DNA of 64,000 nt from Nymphaea colorata. Taxonomy: Eukaryota; Streptophyta; Magnoliopsida; Nymphaeales; Nymphaeaceae. The stretch's first letter is position 1. Each line of letters begins with the position of its first letter. The stretch spans positions 16,665,858 to 16,729,857 of the forward strand of contig NC_045144.1 in the NCBI RefSeq assembly GCF_008831285.2, given 5' to 3'. Under the pieces are notes generated by a model. It was given only the letters and a program-made list of their open reading frames with translations, had not been told where the DNA came from and searched no databases. The position numbers and the translations under genes are program-made. Positions 50,761 through 63,820 of the stretch are shown here, piece by piece.

Positions 50761-53102
50761 TGGGACTCCTTAATTTTATAATTATCTATTTGAAACTGAA
50801 TCAGAAAAGAATATGATACATTTAGCTTTTTGAACTTTTTGCCTGCTATTATTCTATTAATTTTTTTTATCATAATGGAGAATGAATGAACTAGTTTTAC
50901 TTAAAACTATGTTGTTTTTTCAACAATATACAACATCTTATCTCAGATCCTCGTTGTGTATTTCATTACTCTTTCTTTGAAATACAATGTAGGGTATGAA
51001 TGCAATGCCATCATCATTTATGCCAAGTTTGAATGCATCGTTGTCAACATCAATGCACTTCATATGGGCCATACTGCAAACTTGCAACAATGCATGAGTG
51101 GACAAGGGTCAATTGTCTGCTGAGTCACAGATATCTTAGAAGTGTTTGATAAAAAGAATATTGTGTCTCTACAATATATATATTGTAAACACGCATATAC
51201 AAACACACGCACATATATTTGTTAATAAATACATTGTATTTTCTGAAATAAAAATTTGGTGCTCTTGAAACAGGTGTTTTAAGAACCCAGTGTTCTTGGT
51301 CAGATCTTGAGATGCATGAGTCTTCGTTCAACTCCCATGAAGTGATTTACTGCTGCCAATAGGAAGCACATCGAAGGGTTTATTTTACTTTACAAAGGCG
51401 TGTTTGACGCACCCGATTGAGTGTCTTGGACATAATTGTTGGGACACTTGCGTTCATTCTCCAAAGCTGGTAAACAAACATCGAATGGATGTAAGTCGGG
51501 AACTGCCTCATATGTGTATGTATCCTAAGTACATACAAGTAAAACTTGTAGTTAATTTAAAGCATTTTCCATCGTTCAGTTTCCTTTTAACATCTGGACA
51601 TTTTTAGATGAATCAATCAATTTTTTTTTAAAATAATCACGGACACACAGTCCACGAAAGTCTTTCATCTATCATGAGAGATTGGATGTTGGAGACTTGG
51701 ACAAAACAAAGTGGGCGAGACAGCAACGCTTGATTGCAGTGCATCTGGCAAAAGAACAATATGTCACCAAAAGTTGCACCAAGAATTGGATTTTTCCCAC
51801 CAAATATAAGTAAGGTTTTATTCTTGACTACCAAACAGGCTTGCTTATGTCAGTCCATTTGAAAGCACTTTTCAAGCACAATAAGTGTTGTCTATGGGGC
51901 CCTAAATTCACCCCCACTGGATTAATAGGAGGCTATTTAACACTCATAACAAATTGTTACTCGTCAATGATTTTGCTCCAAAATTTTGGGTAGATTTATG
52001 GAACAATATATTACAAGGTTTCATGAATTTGCCTCAATTTTAAGATAATTTCAATGGATGGTCATAACAATTTGTTATTGGTGCCAAACAGCCTCTAGAG
52101 GTAACGAAAAGGTTGTGTTTGATAAGATCGGATATCGGACATTTAGGGAAAATAGGATCTGCACTTGGTGAATTTGGATTTCAAGTTCATGGTTGAGTGT
52201 AGGAACTGTGGATTTATGGTTTAAGAAGGGGGAAGGGGAGATGCCAAAGAAGTTGAGGTTCATCTTTTCCCCTTGCTTTTAGGGTTCAAGGCAGTTTTAG
52301 GACAAGCATAGAGTACACCCCATCAACTAGAGTGTCATGCACCTCATTGTTTATAGTTCAAGAGAACAGTACATATAATAATAGAACTCACCAGACTTTC
52401 ACCGCCTCACCAATCCTATCACTGACTCGCCAATCCTATCAATTATGCTATGCCTCTTGAGGCTTCTCTCCAAGTAAAGAGGGTCGAAGGCAGATCTAAA
52501 ATCTAAATGGGTCTTAAATTACTTGGGAACTTACATCTGAGGCAATCAAATGCAACTAAAATATTGTCTATCTGAGGTGAGTGTTGACAATCAAACACTA
52601 AGAGGGATGCAGACAAAATGGCCACTGCTCCTACTATCAAACACCAAAACTCAATAGATGAAGTAAATGCAAGCAAATGCTCAATGCAACTCAAGTTTGC
52701 TTTCTTGGTGCAACTTTTTTTTTCACTTGGTTGTATAATCTTTCACGAAATTATGAGGTCTATATCAATTCTGTAAGAAAACATTAATTAAAATTAAAAA
52801 TTAGCTACTAAAATGCCAAACAAAAAAATTGTTGGCAACATATTAACATGCGAGAGAATTGTGTTACATTTGCAAGAAATCAAATCGGCGATGTTTGTGA
52901 GTGCTCACAAAGATTATCTATTTTTTGGTACTATTCTCCATTGAGAATATATGGAAAATAAATTTTACTTGCTTGGGGTTGGAATGACCGCGGCACTTAT
53001 TCTTTCTATACCTCTCTCTCCTTATAAGTACTTGATTAAGCAACTCATACTCTGTTTTTTATATTAAAGCATTTATTACACACACACACACACACACACA
53101 CT

Positions 53103-53140
53103 CATTTCCTTAGAGGTGGAATTATACATAAATAAATAAG

Positions 53141-53187
<47 letters not shown>

Positions 53188-53213
53188 GTATAATTCCACC
53201 TCTAAATGAAATG
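53103..53213. mobile_element. Foldback/MITE-like palindrome with a TA-microsatellite loop
   Basis: The left arm (53103-53134, containing agaggtggaattatacataa) is repeated inverted in the right arm (53181-53213, containing ttatgtataattccacctct), with one small mismatch or indel in about 32 bp. The loop is an alternating TA run (about 53144-53182). A CA run (53081-53100) sits on its left. Confidence 0.85.
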
Positions 53214-53581
53214 ATACATATTTAATTGCTTTTAATGCAGCAGTAGGTTGTTAGAATCAATTGTGGATAATATTTTTCTACCTTTTTTAGGTGAAACACT
53301 ACAATTATGCAAAACATAAACTAGAATAAATTTTTAAAAGCTCGAGAGATGCAAACCCAGAAAAAAAAGAGTTGGCCTTCCGTTTAACCGGACGGTGATA
53401 GCTTGGGGAGGCCAGGGGTCATAAACCAGTTGAAGAATCAAACTAGGCGCTCATATGGAAAAATTAAAACCTCAAGCCTCCTTTCGTTATTCCGCATAAG
53501 TTAGACACCTTTATCGAAAATATTCGGTTCCCACCTCCCCTCTCTCCGTCTCTCCGGTCTCCTGTTCCTCCCGTTGGTCGA

Positions 53582-53918
53582 GTTCCTTTTCTTGATCTCC
53601 TTTCGCCGACGGCGGAGGCTTCCGCAAATTCCGGGCTCAGGGGAATTGCAGGGTTGTTAGAAGCGTGACAAACGACAAACGTACGCCTCAGGGCGTTTCC
53701 TCCCAAAACTCCTCGAGGCATTACGTAAGGCATTGAACGCGCGAGTGCCTGTTCCTCTTTTTGATCTCTTTTCGCCGACAGCAGATGCTTCCGCAAATTC
53801 CGGGCTCTTCTGGCCCGGGGAATTGCAGGGTTGGTAGAGGCGTGACAAACCTCAGGGCGTTTTGCACTCGAAACTCCTCGAGGCGTTAGTGTAAATCACT
53901 GAATTGTGTGAGTGCCTG
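53582..53918. repeat. GC-rich two-copy tandem duplication, about 169-bp period
   Basis: Two direct copies, starting at 53582 and 53751, share ttcgccgac, gcttccgcaaattccgggct, ggggaattgcagggtt and aactcctcgaggc, with substitutions and small indels. They lie upstream of the TFIIIC subunit gene, so they may be part of its promoter. Confidence 0.85.
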
Positions 53919-54139
53919 AGGCGTATTGTTCAAGTACAGTGCCTCTCGAGTATCGACTCTCTCCCTCTTTCTCTGCTTGCCGTGCGCGTCGTAAAGGTCC
54001 GTCTTTCTGTCTCTCTCTCCCTCTCTCTCGGCACTGACCTTCGGCCGCGGTTGTCTCCCTTTCTTTCTGTCGACTGAGGGTCGGAAGGCTGCCGGCCCGC
54101 AAGCGGGCTGGCGGCCTTCGTTGCTCCCTCTCTCCCTCA

Positions 54140-54175
54140 CACAGACACACACACATTCACACAGACAGACAGACA

Positions 54176-54271
<96 letters not shown>
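54140..54271. repeat. Compound CA/GA microsatellite
   Basis: A CA-rich run (about 54140-54212) passes directly into a GA run (to about 54271), in the presumed leader or promoter of the TFIIIC subunit gene. Confidence 0.95.
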
Positions 54272-54274
<3 letters not shown>

Positions 54275-54770
54275 ATTTGGGGTTTTTGCATGATTTGTTT
54301 GATGCACCGCTCATCATTAGCCCGTGAAAAATGCATTTCCTGTGATCTTCGTTGCCTATCCTTACTTCAAGGTCCTCAATCATCCTGTGTGCCTGTATCT
54401 CATCGGTCGATATGTATATGAATCCGCGGGACAGGTTTCCGACTCGAATTGGAGGAGGATTTGATCCGATTGTTGGGACGTCGAAGTGTGTTTACCAAGT
54501 CTGGGAAGATATCAGTAATTTCTTCAATGGGTGTAGCTTGAATTTGGTCCAGATGTGGTAGTCGGTGTTTGACGATGTTCTTTATTGTGTGATGCGTCTT
54601 GTAAAAGTAAGTATCTGAGCTTCTTAGTTGGTAACCTTATACTCTCCCTCTTTGGGCGTGTCTTTGTTTGAGACTTGCAGGATTTCAACCAGCGAAAGAT
54701 ACAGAAATTAACGAAGGGTAGAGGAGTATCGTTTCTCTACTCAGAGGAGTGAGCAGCTGCCGTCCAACTT

Positions 54771-54813
54771 ATGGCTGACTCGAACAGGTTGCCTGGAATC
54801 TATTGGACATCAG
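54771..54813 (+). promoter_or_regulatory. Candidate upstream open reading frame start in the TFIIIC subunit 5' leader
   Basis: ATG at 54771 opens a frame MADSNRLPGIYWTS up to a good donor (caggtaagc) at 54814. If spliced to the acceptor at 55870 (ttaag), the frame runs 26 codons to TAG at 55906-55908, overlapping the main ATG (55877) out of frame. The splice is inferred from the signals only. Confidence 0.4.
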
Positions 54814-55876
54814 GTAAGCAACTGAACGTCTTTTTTTATATACGTCTTAGGTTTGCATGAAATATAGTCCGGACAATTGTTGGACTTATGGTGATGCATA
54901 AAGAGGTGTCCGTCGTCGATGACCAATACCAATTAGCCCATATAACATACTGCTAAAAAAAATGTATCGCTGCTTCAAACTCATTCACCAAAAACCAACG
55001 TTTTGGTGGTGTTATAATCTATGGAAGCAGTACTGACACTTCAAATGATTGGTTATATGTCACTAAAACTCCTGGCTCCATTACAGATCCAACAAATTTT
55101 ATGTAGCATACTTTTTGTCCACAGCCATCAAGAACCTTGTTTGGGTTCTTCAACTAGTGAATCAAGTGGACCGGAAAATTCAGGGTTTACATGTTAGCGC
55201 CATGTACTGCTAGGGCTTGGGGCATAACATATGTAGGGCTTTAGCAGGTCCTGTCCATTAGAGTTGTCTTGCCTCTGATCCACATTTCCTGTGTTTATGT
55301 AAGGCCATTGTCTTTTCCAATTTGAGGCTTTTAGGGGAACCATTTTCATCTTCTGGAGGGAGCTTACGTTTTTTCCTTTTACAGATACCTCTTTCTTTAT
55401 AGCCCTGACCCTCCATTTGCATGCGTACTCAAATCCATAGTCACAACTCACAAGTACAGGCCTTGCTTTTCTGTCGGTAAGGTTTTATTTGGAGGATTTG
55501 TTATTGTTGAAAACATCTCAGAAATTCAAAAAATTGGAAAATACACTCAAAATAATGAATTTTTTTTTCCAGGTTATGAGCTTTCTACAATTTTTTTTTT
55601 AAAAAACATATAGTTAGAGTGTTCAAAGAAACATTTAAAATATATTAAAATGATTTTTTTTTCAAATTTCATGAAAATATTGCAATAATAACATGATATT
55701 TTCAGAAATTGGTGATATTTTCAAAATATTGCAATAAATTGTTTTCTTTAGCTTTTTTTTTTGGCAATAAAAATATGAGTGATGTTGGTGAGTATTCTTA
55801 AACCTTATGGATAACCAACCAAAATAAATATTGGTGTTAAATTGGTTTCTTTTTCTGCTTCTAGCTTAAGGTTTTA

Positions 55877-58800
55877 ATGGTGGCAGAACAGAGCAGCGTG
55901 CACGTTAGGGATGAAGGGGAAGAGGAAGATATCACCATACCTGTCAGGGAGAAGGATTATGAGCAAGAAGGCCATGAGCAAGAGGAAGGAGAAGATGGGG
56001 TGGATGAGGAGGAGGAAGAGGAGGAGGACGAGGAATGTGGGGATGATGATGGATACACACTCCGATTTCATGGAGAGATGGACCCCATGAAGTTTGCAGA
56101 GGAGGACGCATCTGGAGCTCAGCCCTATGAGCAATTTGAGAGGCTCAAGTGTGAGGCATTGGCTGAACGGGAACGCAAACGCAAAGCCCTAGATAGTTGC
56201 TCGTAACTTCTATTGCTTTCATTGTTTCTTTCTTTTATCTTCTTCTTGCTTCTTTCTGCTTCCATCCTCTTGGAAGTTTCATGCAATAGTTCAAACATAG
56301 AATACTGACTTCAAAAAAATTCTTTCCAACGATTTGCACAAAAAATAGAAGTTTGAGAAAATTATGCTCTCTTTCTTCCTTTTCAGTTTTCAGCTTTTGT
56401 CGATAAAAAGTGCTTTGTAATTCTGTAAAATTGGTGAAAATTTTCTACTGATTTTTAAACTTTAATGCAACAAAGACTTTGAACATTTTTTTGTTTATTC
56501 ATCATTCAAACAACTTTTTTGATTGGAAAATTATGACCTTTGAGAAACCACCTTATTGGACATCTACTTGGCTTTTTGTTCTTGTTAGATGGTTTGATGT
56601 TTGGTGGGTCTACTTGTTGCTCTGTGGATTCAGTTACTTGCTTTGTCTTGTGGTAGTATATAAATGCTATGAGTTACAGTTTTCTTATGAAGCAACTTTT
56701 GCAAAAATAAACTAATCTGGGATATGTCTTCTGCATTATCCACTTAATGTAAAATGTAAGCAGCATGTCTTTCTTCAATAGTTTTTAAGTACTGAAGAAG
56801 AAGAGGTTATTTATGGTCAGAGCAAAACTACTTGTAGAATAGCACCTTGTTGCAAACGTCATAGCATTATTTTAAAAGCTAATTGTCTTTCTTGTCTTTC
56901 TTCTTGCAGTAATGAAGCAGGAAAGAAAGCAAGGCAAGAAGGTTTTTTTGGTGCAAATATTGATGAAATAATGGAAGCTGTGGATTTCAGTTCAAGGCGA
57001 AGATCTAGACAGGTATGGTGACATATTAAGCTCCTTTATTGAGAAAGGTGTGAGGTGGTCTCAATCTCCAATGCAAAGTACTGATTATTCGTATAGTGCA
57101 TGAATGCAACTTACTCCTCTTAATGATTGTTGATGTTTTATGTTTGAAATGTCCCATGTCCTAACTCCTAAATAAGAACTTAAGACACAGTTGCTCTTAC
57201 CATGTGACATGGTTGCATTATCTGTATCTTTGATGGAAGTGCTTTGTTACCTGGACCTTAAATCTTTTGCTTCTACAATTTTGACATTTCAGCCTAAGAA
57301 AAGGGGACGAAAGAAGGGTTCAAAAAGTAAACTTAGCCCTGAAGTGATGGAGAAGCTTGGGATAGCCAATCTTCATTATGCATTTGGCCGTTTTGATGAG
57401 GTGATATTTGTGTACCTTTAATTTTCCTTTGTCTTTTTGTCTTTTAAATTATGGGTAAAAATTATTCTTACGAGGATTAGGTGTGTATGTTGGATAGGCT
57501 GAATCAATTTTATGCCATTAGTTATCTTAGTTGGAACTAAAGAAATGGGCAGACTTGATTGTTGAAGCCAACTTGTGCAGATTTTTGATCAAATGGATCG
57601 GCAAGTCATAAATTATGGCTCAGATACATGCAGTTGTTGATTCTATAGAAATGTGGTTGACTTGGATTTATACTGTTTCCAATGTATAAGTGGTGCCATA
57701 TTCTATCTTGCATAATTTTTTATTGGCTTCTTCAAAACTCTGCAGCTAAGATCCAACTTCAGCTGATCTATTTGTCCAATTTATGGTTCAATTTAGACTG
57801 ACTGAGAGGTGCAGTTGAGATAGAGTTGAGAATGGGGATAGAAGATGGATATGAGAATGGACTTATAGTAAGAATGGACTTCAGTTGGCGGCATAGCTGA
57901 TCCAAACCCAAACGGTTTGCATAGCTACTGTGACAATTGTTGAGATCCAATGAGAACTCGTCCATAGTTTAACCTGGATTTGTAACCTTGACAGCTCAAT
58001 CTGGGCTGTTAAATTTGTTCAACATGGTATTTTGTTTAGGGATATGAGGATATCACATTTGTATGTTGGGGGAAACCAAAGTTTGATCCTTCAAGTATGA
58101 GACTGTAAATATGGTAACTGTTCAACTCATAGGCCACTGGAAGCCCACTCATGTGCACTAATTGCTTGATCAAATAATTGCATACCAAAGGAACTATTGT
58201 TCAATACCTATATGACTGGGTTATGATCCCTTGCAACTAACATGGGTGTGCTGGGTTGGCCCAATTACCAAACATAATCATGAACCGGACTCTTCTTTTT
58301 GTTTCCATGTACTAGAGAGAATGGGGCCAACACATCATCCATCTCCCTCTCTTTTTTTCTTTATTGGCGGATATGAGACGTGGAGGGGATAAATGGAGCT
58401 CCAACCAAAGAAATTCTGCCTAGCTGGCACTGGTTCTATCCTAAAGCCCTCTTTTCTTGCACATATGCATGTTCGCAAATATATAAACTCCTTCTTCATG
58501 AATACTGTACACTCTGCACTTACACCTATTTGATAGCTGAGTGAATATTTAGTTGTAATGAAAAGGAATAATATAATATCTTCATGCATTGAAACATAAT
58601 GGCATTATGATGGGCCTATTTGTATACATAATTGTATGGGCATAAATATGTGTTGCTGTACTCATATTTACTGGTTAGACTCATGTAATACCTTCTATCC
58701 ACACCATACCTATGTGGTATGACTGTGTGGTTTCTCATCATTTAACATTTTTGATCATCTGTGCTAAAACGTTTTGGCTATTATGATTCTTGAAACACTT

Positions 58801-61577
58801 GCATGCTACATGATATAAGTTCTTATTTTATAGCATTCACCATTGAATTGAGAAACAGCATTTCCTGGTGTAAATGTGAAATGTTATTGTCAGGCAAGAT
58901 GACGGGTTCAACCATTTCATTTCTTCCAAAATTGGTTGAAGATTAGGGCAATTTCTGACTTGCCTCTCAAAAATCCAGGAATATAATAATATTGAATTAT
59001 ACCTGGTTATCCTTTTTGATGATACCAGAAACAAAGAAGCACTTACCATCAAGTTGTCCCTCTTGTGTTTCCTTGTTCATATTAATATTATATTCTTCAT
59101 TTCTAGATTAAGATGTTTTGTGCTGTCTCTATTTATGTTAATCTACTATAGCTTTCTTTCTTTCTTGTGTCTACCGTTTGGTGAATAATCCTTATTAGTT
59201 AGGGAAACAATGTCTTAAGCCTCCTAATAGACATAATGGTCAAGGTAAATATTTAATGCATTCCTTGGTGAAGTGATTATTGTTGACGGAGAAAAAATTT
59301 TGGCTTTCTTTATTATCCTTGGTCAGAAACCCAGGTGTCATTTTTGTTTAATTTTTTACATTAGTTGTATTGCTTATGTTTGGGTTTGCACGATTGCCCT
59401 TTCTGGAAGTTGATACTTCTTAAAACATTTCTTTGGCACTTGTTAGTTAAACTTGTCTTTTTTTTTTTTATTTTCCCTTTGCCATATTTTGTCCAGTTAC
59501 TGATGGATTTCTAAAAGAGTTGTGTCTTTGATATATTGCTGCTTTCCTTTAAGAGTTTTTGATTAGACATCACATTTATTCAACATATGGATTAATTCCC
59601 TTTGATATATGATGGTTCAACGTCCAAACTTATTTTCTGACATGATATAAAACGATCATTGATATCTTTTGCTACTCTTTCTCTCCCCCTCTGCCTCTCT
59701 TTTTTCCTTTCTTTTTCTTTTTCTTTTTCATTTCCCTTGTTGGAAATCAGGCATTAAATGTGTTAAAGGAAGTTGTAAGGCTGGCACCCAACTTAGCAGA
59801 TTCCTACCACACGCTTGGCCTTGTATACAGTGCAATTGGAGACAAGAAAAAGGCACTGAACTTCTACATGATCGCTGCCCATTTAACACCCAAGGATGCA
59901 TTTCTTTGGAAACGACTCGTTGACTGGTCCATGTAAGGTGTTGCAATCCTTTACAATATCTCCTTTCATGCAATAGGTGCTCAAATCACTAAATGTTTTC
60001 TTTTATTACAACAAATACAAAGTTTTTTAGTGATACAGCTAGCTTGAAAGCATCAGCCATAATATGTGCAGTTTTTTACCTGTGAAACTGAAACAGAAAT
60101 GGTTGATTGTAGATTATTAGTTTCCTGGTATAGTCTGAATTGGTTGCATAATTCCTTCCAACTCTTTTGTTCTTTCATTAAAAGACTGTGTCCTCTTTAA
60201 GTTGTATGAAACAATACATTAATGATAGGAAGGACTGCAAAATCGACAAAATCATGTAATTTATCAGAGTGCATGCATTCTTCTGATTTACATATTTAAA
60301 TAGCCTGGTCTTGGGGACATTCCACGAAAAAGACCCGTACCTCCACTTATCAATACCCTCAAGGGGTTCCTGACACCCAAACTTCAAACTTGTGGTGGAG
60401 GATTCTTGCTTCTGTCTTTTAGTTTTTAATAACCAGTCAGCTTGATGATGTAGACAAGTGGTGCCAATCAGTTTCAGGAGCCTACGAGGATGCTTGTACC
60501 TTTCAAAAGAGTCCATGTTTGCACATATTTGTTTTTCTTGTGGTCCATAAAGAGTTGGGTGCGGTCAACAAAGAGTTGATGTTTATATAGGTCAAAAACA
60601 AATTTTTGAACCATTTGACTGAATCTATACTTGTCATTCCTTGCTTTCCTTTTTCTTTTTCTTCTCTCTCCTCCTCCTCTTTCCTATTCTCCTTATCTCT
60701 GTTTATGTCCTTATTGACATGTGGAGCCTAGAAACTGGGTTAATACTTCCTTTAAGATTCAGTCTCAGCCCCAAAACTTGGTTGATACCTACTTTATGTT
60801 GTTACTGAACATGCCCTGTATGTTATAAATGACAATTTTCTTCTTCAATGTGTGAAAGACATAGTTGGATGTATTTCTGATGGTTGCATAATTTTTAACT
60901 GAATAAGTCGGTTTAAAAAAAATTATTTTTCTATTTTTCTGAATTAACAACTTGATGTCGTCAGTTATCACTTTATAGATGCATGGATGTTATCAGTTAT
61001 CTGTTATCACTATTATAGATGCATGGATGTTATCAGTTATCACATTATCGCTGAAAACCTCTTTATTGCTCTATCCTGTTTTTGCAAATGCAGGGAACTA
61101 GGAAATATGGGACAAGTTATTTATTGTCTTTCAAAAGCAATAGCAGCAGACCCAGAAGACATGGGCCTTAAGTTTAAGCGTGCTTCATTATATATTGAAC
61201 GAGGTGATTATCAAAAGGCATCCGAGTCCTTTGACCAAATATTAAGAATGCATCCTGCAGATGTTGAAGCATGTAAGATGTGTGCAAAGGTAGAAGTTAT
61301 TCTTTTAAAGAGATAATTTTTGTTTTGTGAATGCAATAAGATGGTGGATTTCTTTATAGGTCCCGACTCAATGTTGTTTTATTATTTTTTTTTTCTCCTG
61401 TTTTCCCCTCTTTTATATGTTTCTCACTTGTGGATGTGACATTGCCATGTTCATGATCACTTTGCTCCATGTCACTATGGAAATTTCTTTGGAAATTACT
61501 TAAAACCTATAAAAATTACACTTTTTGAGCAATGTTAATATACATGCATACATACATATATATATATATGAATATAT

Positions 61578-61616
<39 letters not shown>

Positions 61617-62250
61617 TCCATACAGTGATGAGAGGTGTAGATAAAGTAGCCATAGTGTTATCTTTATAGAAGGCAGGATTCAGTTTCCTCCTTTTCTCTT
61701 GCACATGTACGTGTGTGTGCTCTAAATGGTAATACCATCTCAAGTCAAACTATTCAATATCTCTAGACCATCATAACAAAAAACATGATAGATGAGGCGA
61801 GTTGAAAATCAAGGAAGGTCATATATGTAAATGGCTCAGTCAATGACAAAGTATTGACAATGTCTGGTTTAGTTTGACTGTGCCCATTAAGAAACTTGTT
61901 GTGCTTAAGAATCATACATTGTTAATGTACGATGCATTTGATATGTGAAGTTTCTGCCTGCATAGTTTTATATTCAACATGTCATACAACAAATACCTTT
62001 TCTCTTTTTTGAGATCAATCTGACCAGACTACCTCCAAACAAGACAATGACAATGTAATAGTGAGAGCAAGAACAAAGTAGAGAAAATGATAACATTCCT
62101 GTAAATGTGCTGTACTTTATACAGGTGATTAAGATCTGATAATGGTGGTGGCAACTGTATACAGTTTCTTTGTGCCTCTAAGCATTTGTTGCACAAGTCA
62201 TTTGTTATGATAACTACTGGATTAAATATGACAGCAAGGTGGTAATACCA

Positions 62251-62325
<75 letters not shown>

Positions 62326-63820
62326 TCCACATTGACATCCATTCAGAAACCAATAATGTCCTTAATTTTTCAATATAGTTGACATGATGTCTTGGATTGG
62401 GTACTGCAGAAACATGATCTCCTGCAATAAGACGTGAAGTATCAAATTTTATTTTGTAGCCAATTTAAGTCTTGGCAACGAAATGTAATGCTTTCAAAGG
62501 CTGAGAACTATCTTTTATGACCTTTATGGAGCTAATGAAGGGGAAGCCAAACATTTCTTGCTAACAATATTCAGATATTCCTAGCCATATAATCCCCTAT
62601 TTTTGTTGTTGGATTTGCAGATGTACTGTACATTTGGCCAGAAAGAGAAAGCGGTTGAGATATTGGAAAGATACGTTCAAGATCATTTTGCAGCAGCTGA
62701 TTTAAATTTGTTTAACTTTTTAGCTACCTTGCTTATGGAAGATAAGTTTTACCAGAGAGCACTTGAGCATATTGAGCGCGCAAGGTCAGTCTACTGCTTG
62801 AAGAAGCTACCTTTATATCTAAGTGTGAAGGCTGGGATTTGCTATGCATATCTTGGAGAAATTGAGAAATCTGAGGTTTGCTTCTATTATCCTGTAATAT
62901 TTGTTGATTTTGCTCTTCTTATGGCTTGGTGATTTGGCTTTGCCTTTTGTCCTTGAGCCATTACTTGCTTGGGTTGAGTATATCTGATGCATTTCCATAC
63001 ATGAACTTGGGGGGCTTGATATGCTCTGTGGGTCAGCTTGGAGGTGCTTTTACCTTTACCAAGCACATTTCCACCCGACCATCAATTTGATCAGTATGGG
63101 TTACATGGCTGGTTTCATATGCAAAGCGATTAGTCCTATGGTGCGATAGATGTGATTCATCATGGCAGGGGTGATATCTTTTAGATGCCATGTGAATGAC
63201 ACTGCTTAATCATCCTTGGCAAGTCTATATCTTGCAAGATTGGGCTGAAACTCAGGACAAAGTTCCTTGTTTGTGCATGAAATATAAGTTTAGAATGATC
63301 AGGAATACTTGGTTCTCTGGTACAATATGTTAGGCTGGCTCTGCACCTAGCAACAGGAACCAGATTTTGATGAACTTATTGAGGCAGAAAAGAAAAGTTT
63401 TATTCATGTGCATATGCCACTTTGGTTTGTTCCTTGGACCTCATCAATTCATTCAGATATACCTACGTTCTACTTATCATGTTTTAGTAACAAAAGGATT
63501 TATAACTGACTATATGCATCCTACCAAACTGGTTTCTGCAACAGCATGCATTGCTTGTTCATGTATCACATTCACAGGTGAAGACTGCTCTTATCACATG
63601 CATGACACTGCATGTATGAACAGTTTCAGTCTTACTATTTCTGCCTGATTTTTCGTTGGTTTCATGGAAACAGATGCTTTTCATGGATTTGCAAATGGAA
63701 AATGTTGGTGGTTGTGCTGACTTACTATGGGAAGCTGCCAATGCAATGATGAGCGTTGGGCGTTATGAGTCTGCACTCAAATATTTATTGTTGCTAAATG
63801 AAATGCCTGAGCATAGCAGT
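55877..63820 (+). CDS. GTF3C3: TFIIIC TPR subunit, general transcription factor 3C polypeptide 3 (5' part, continues past right edge)
   Basis: Largest TPR subunit of the tauA part of TFIIIC. It recruits TFIIIB to tRNA and 5S genes for RNA polymerase III in the nucleus. Seven coding exons join in phase: 55877-56202, 56910-57012, 57293-57400, 59751-59932, 61094-61289, 62621-62875 and 63674-63820, giving about 439 residues. Seen: a very acidic N-terminus (Glu/Asp run at about 35-60), PYEQFERLKCEALAERERKR, a basic AT-hook-like patch PKKRGRKKGSKSK, then TPR repeats (LHYAFGRFDEALNVLKEVVR, DSYHTLGLVYSAIGDKKKAL, FKRASLYIERGDYQKASESF and others). These match plant TFC4/GTF3C3 homologues. The ATG at 55877 is the first in this frame after a plausible acceptor, in a modest context. 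Homologues run to about 900 residues, so roughly half lies beyond the window. The last exon boundary (63820/63821) is less certain. Confidence 0.92.
61579..61612. repeat. CA microsatellite (TFIIIC subunit intron)
   Basis: An alternating CA run of about 34 bases, preceded by a short TA run, in the intron between 61290 and 62620. Confidence 0.95.
62251..62322. repeat. Compound CT/CA microsatellite (TFIIIC subunit intron)
   Basis: A CT run of about 26 bases followed directly by a CA run of about 46 bases, in the same intron as the CA run at 61.6 kb. Confidence 0.95.

Larger units (their letters stand above)
49817..55876. other. Intergenic and leader region between glycyl-tRNA synthetase and the TFIIIC subunit
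   Basis: About 6 kb. The first several hundred bases are probably the synthetase 3' UTR, and the T-rich, GC-mixed right end (about 53.5-54.8 kb) probably includes the promoter and non-coding first exon of the TFIIIC gene. In between I see a short unassigned open frame (50623-50760), a hairpin element (53103-53213) and microsatellites. The remainder (50.8-53.0 and 54.8-55.8 kb) shows nothing I can name. Confidence 0.6.

Noticed and set aside
53464-54212. Minus-strand ORFs with repeated SPEFAEASAVGE and poly-Cys/Val frames
   Set aside because: They are produced by the 169-bp tandem duplication and by the CA/GA microsatellites. There is no domain or splice support.
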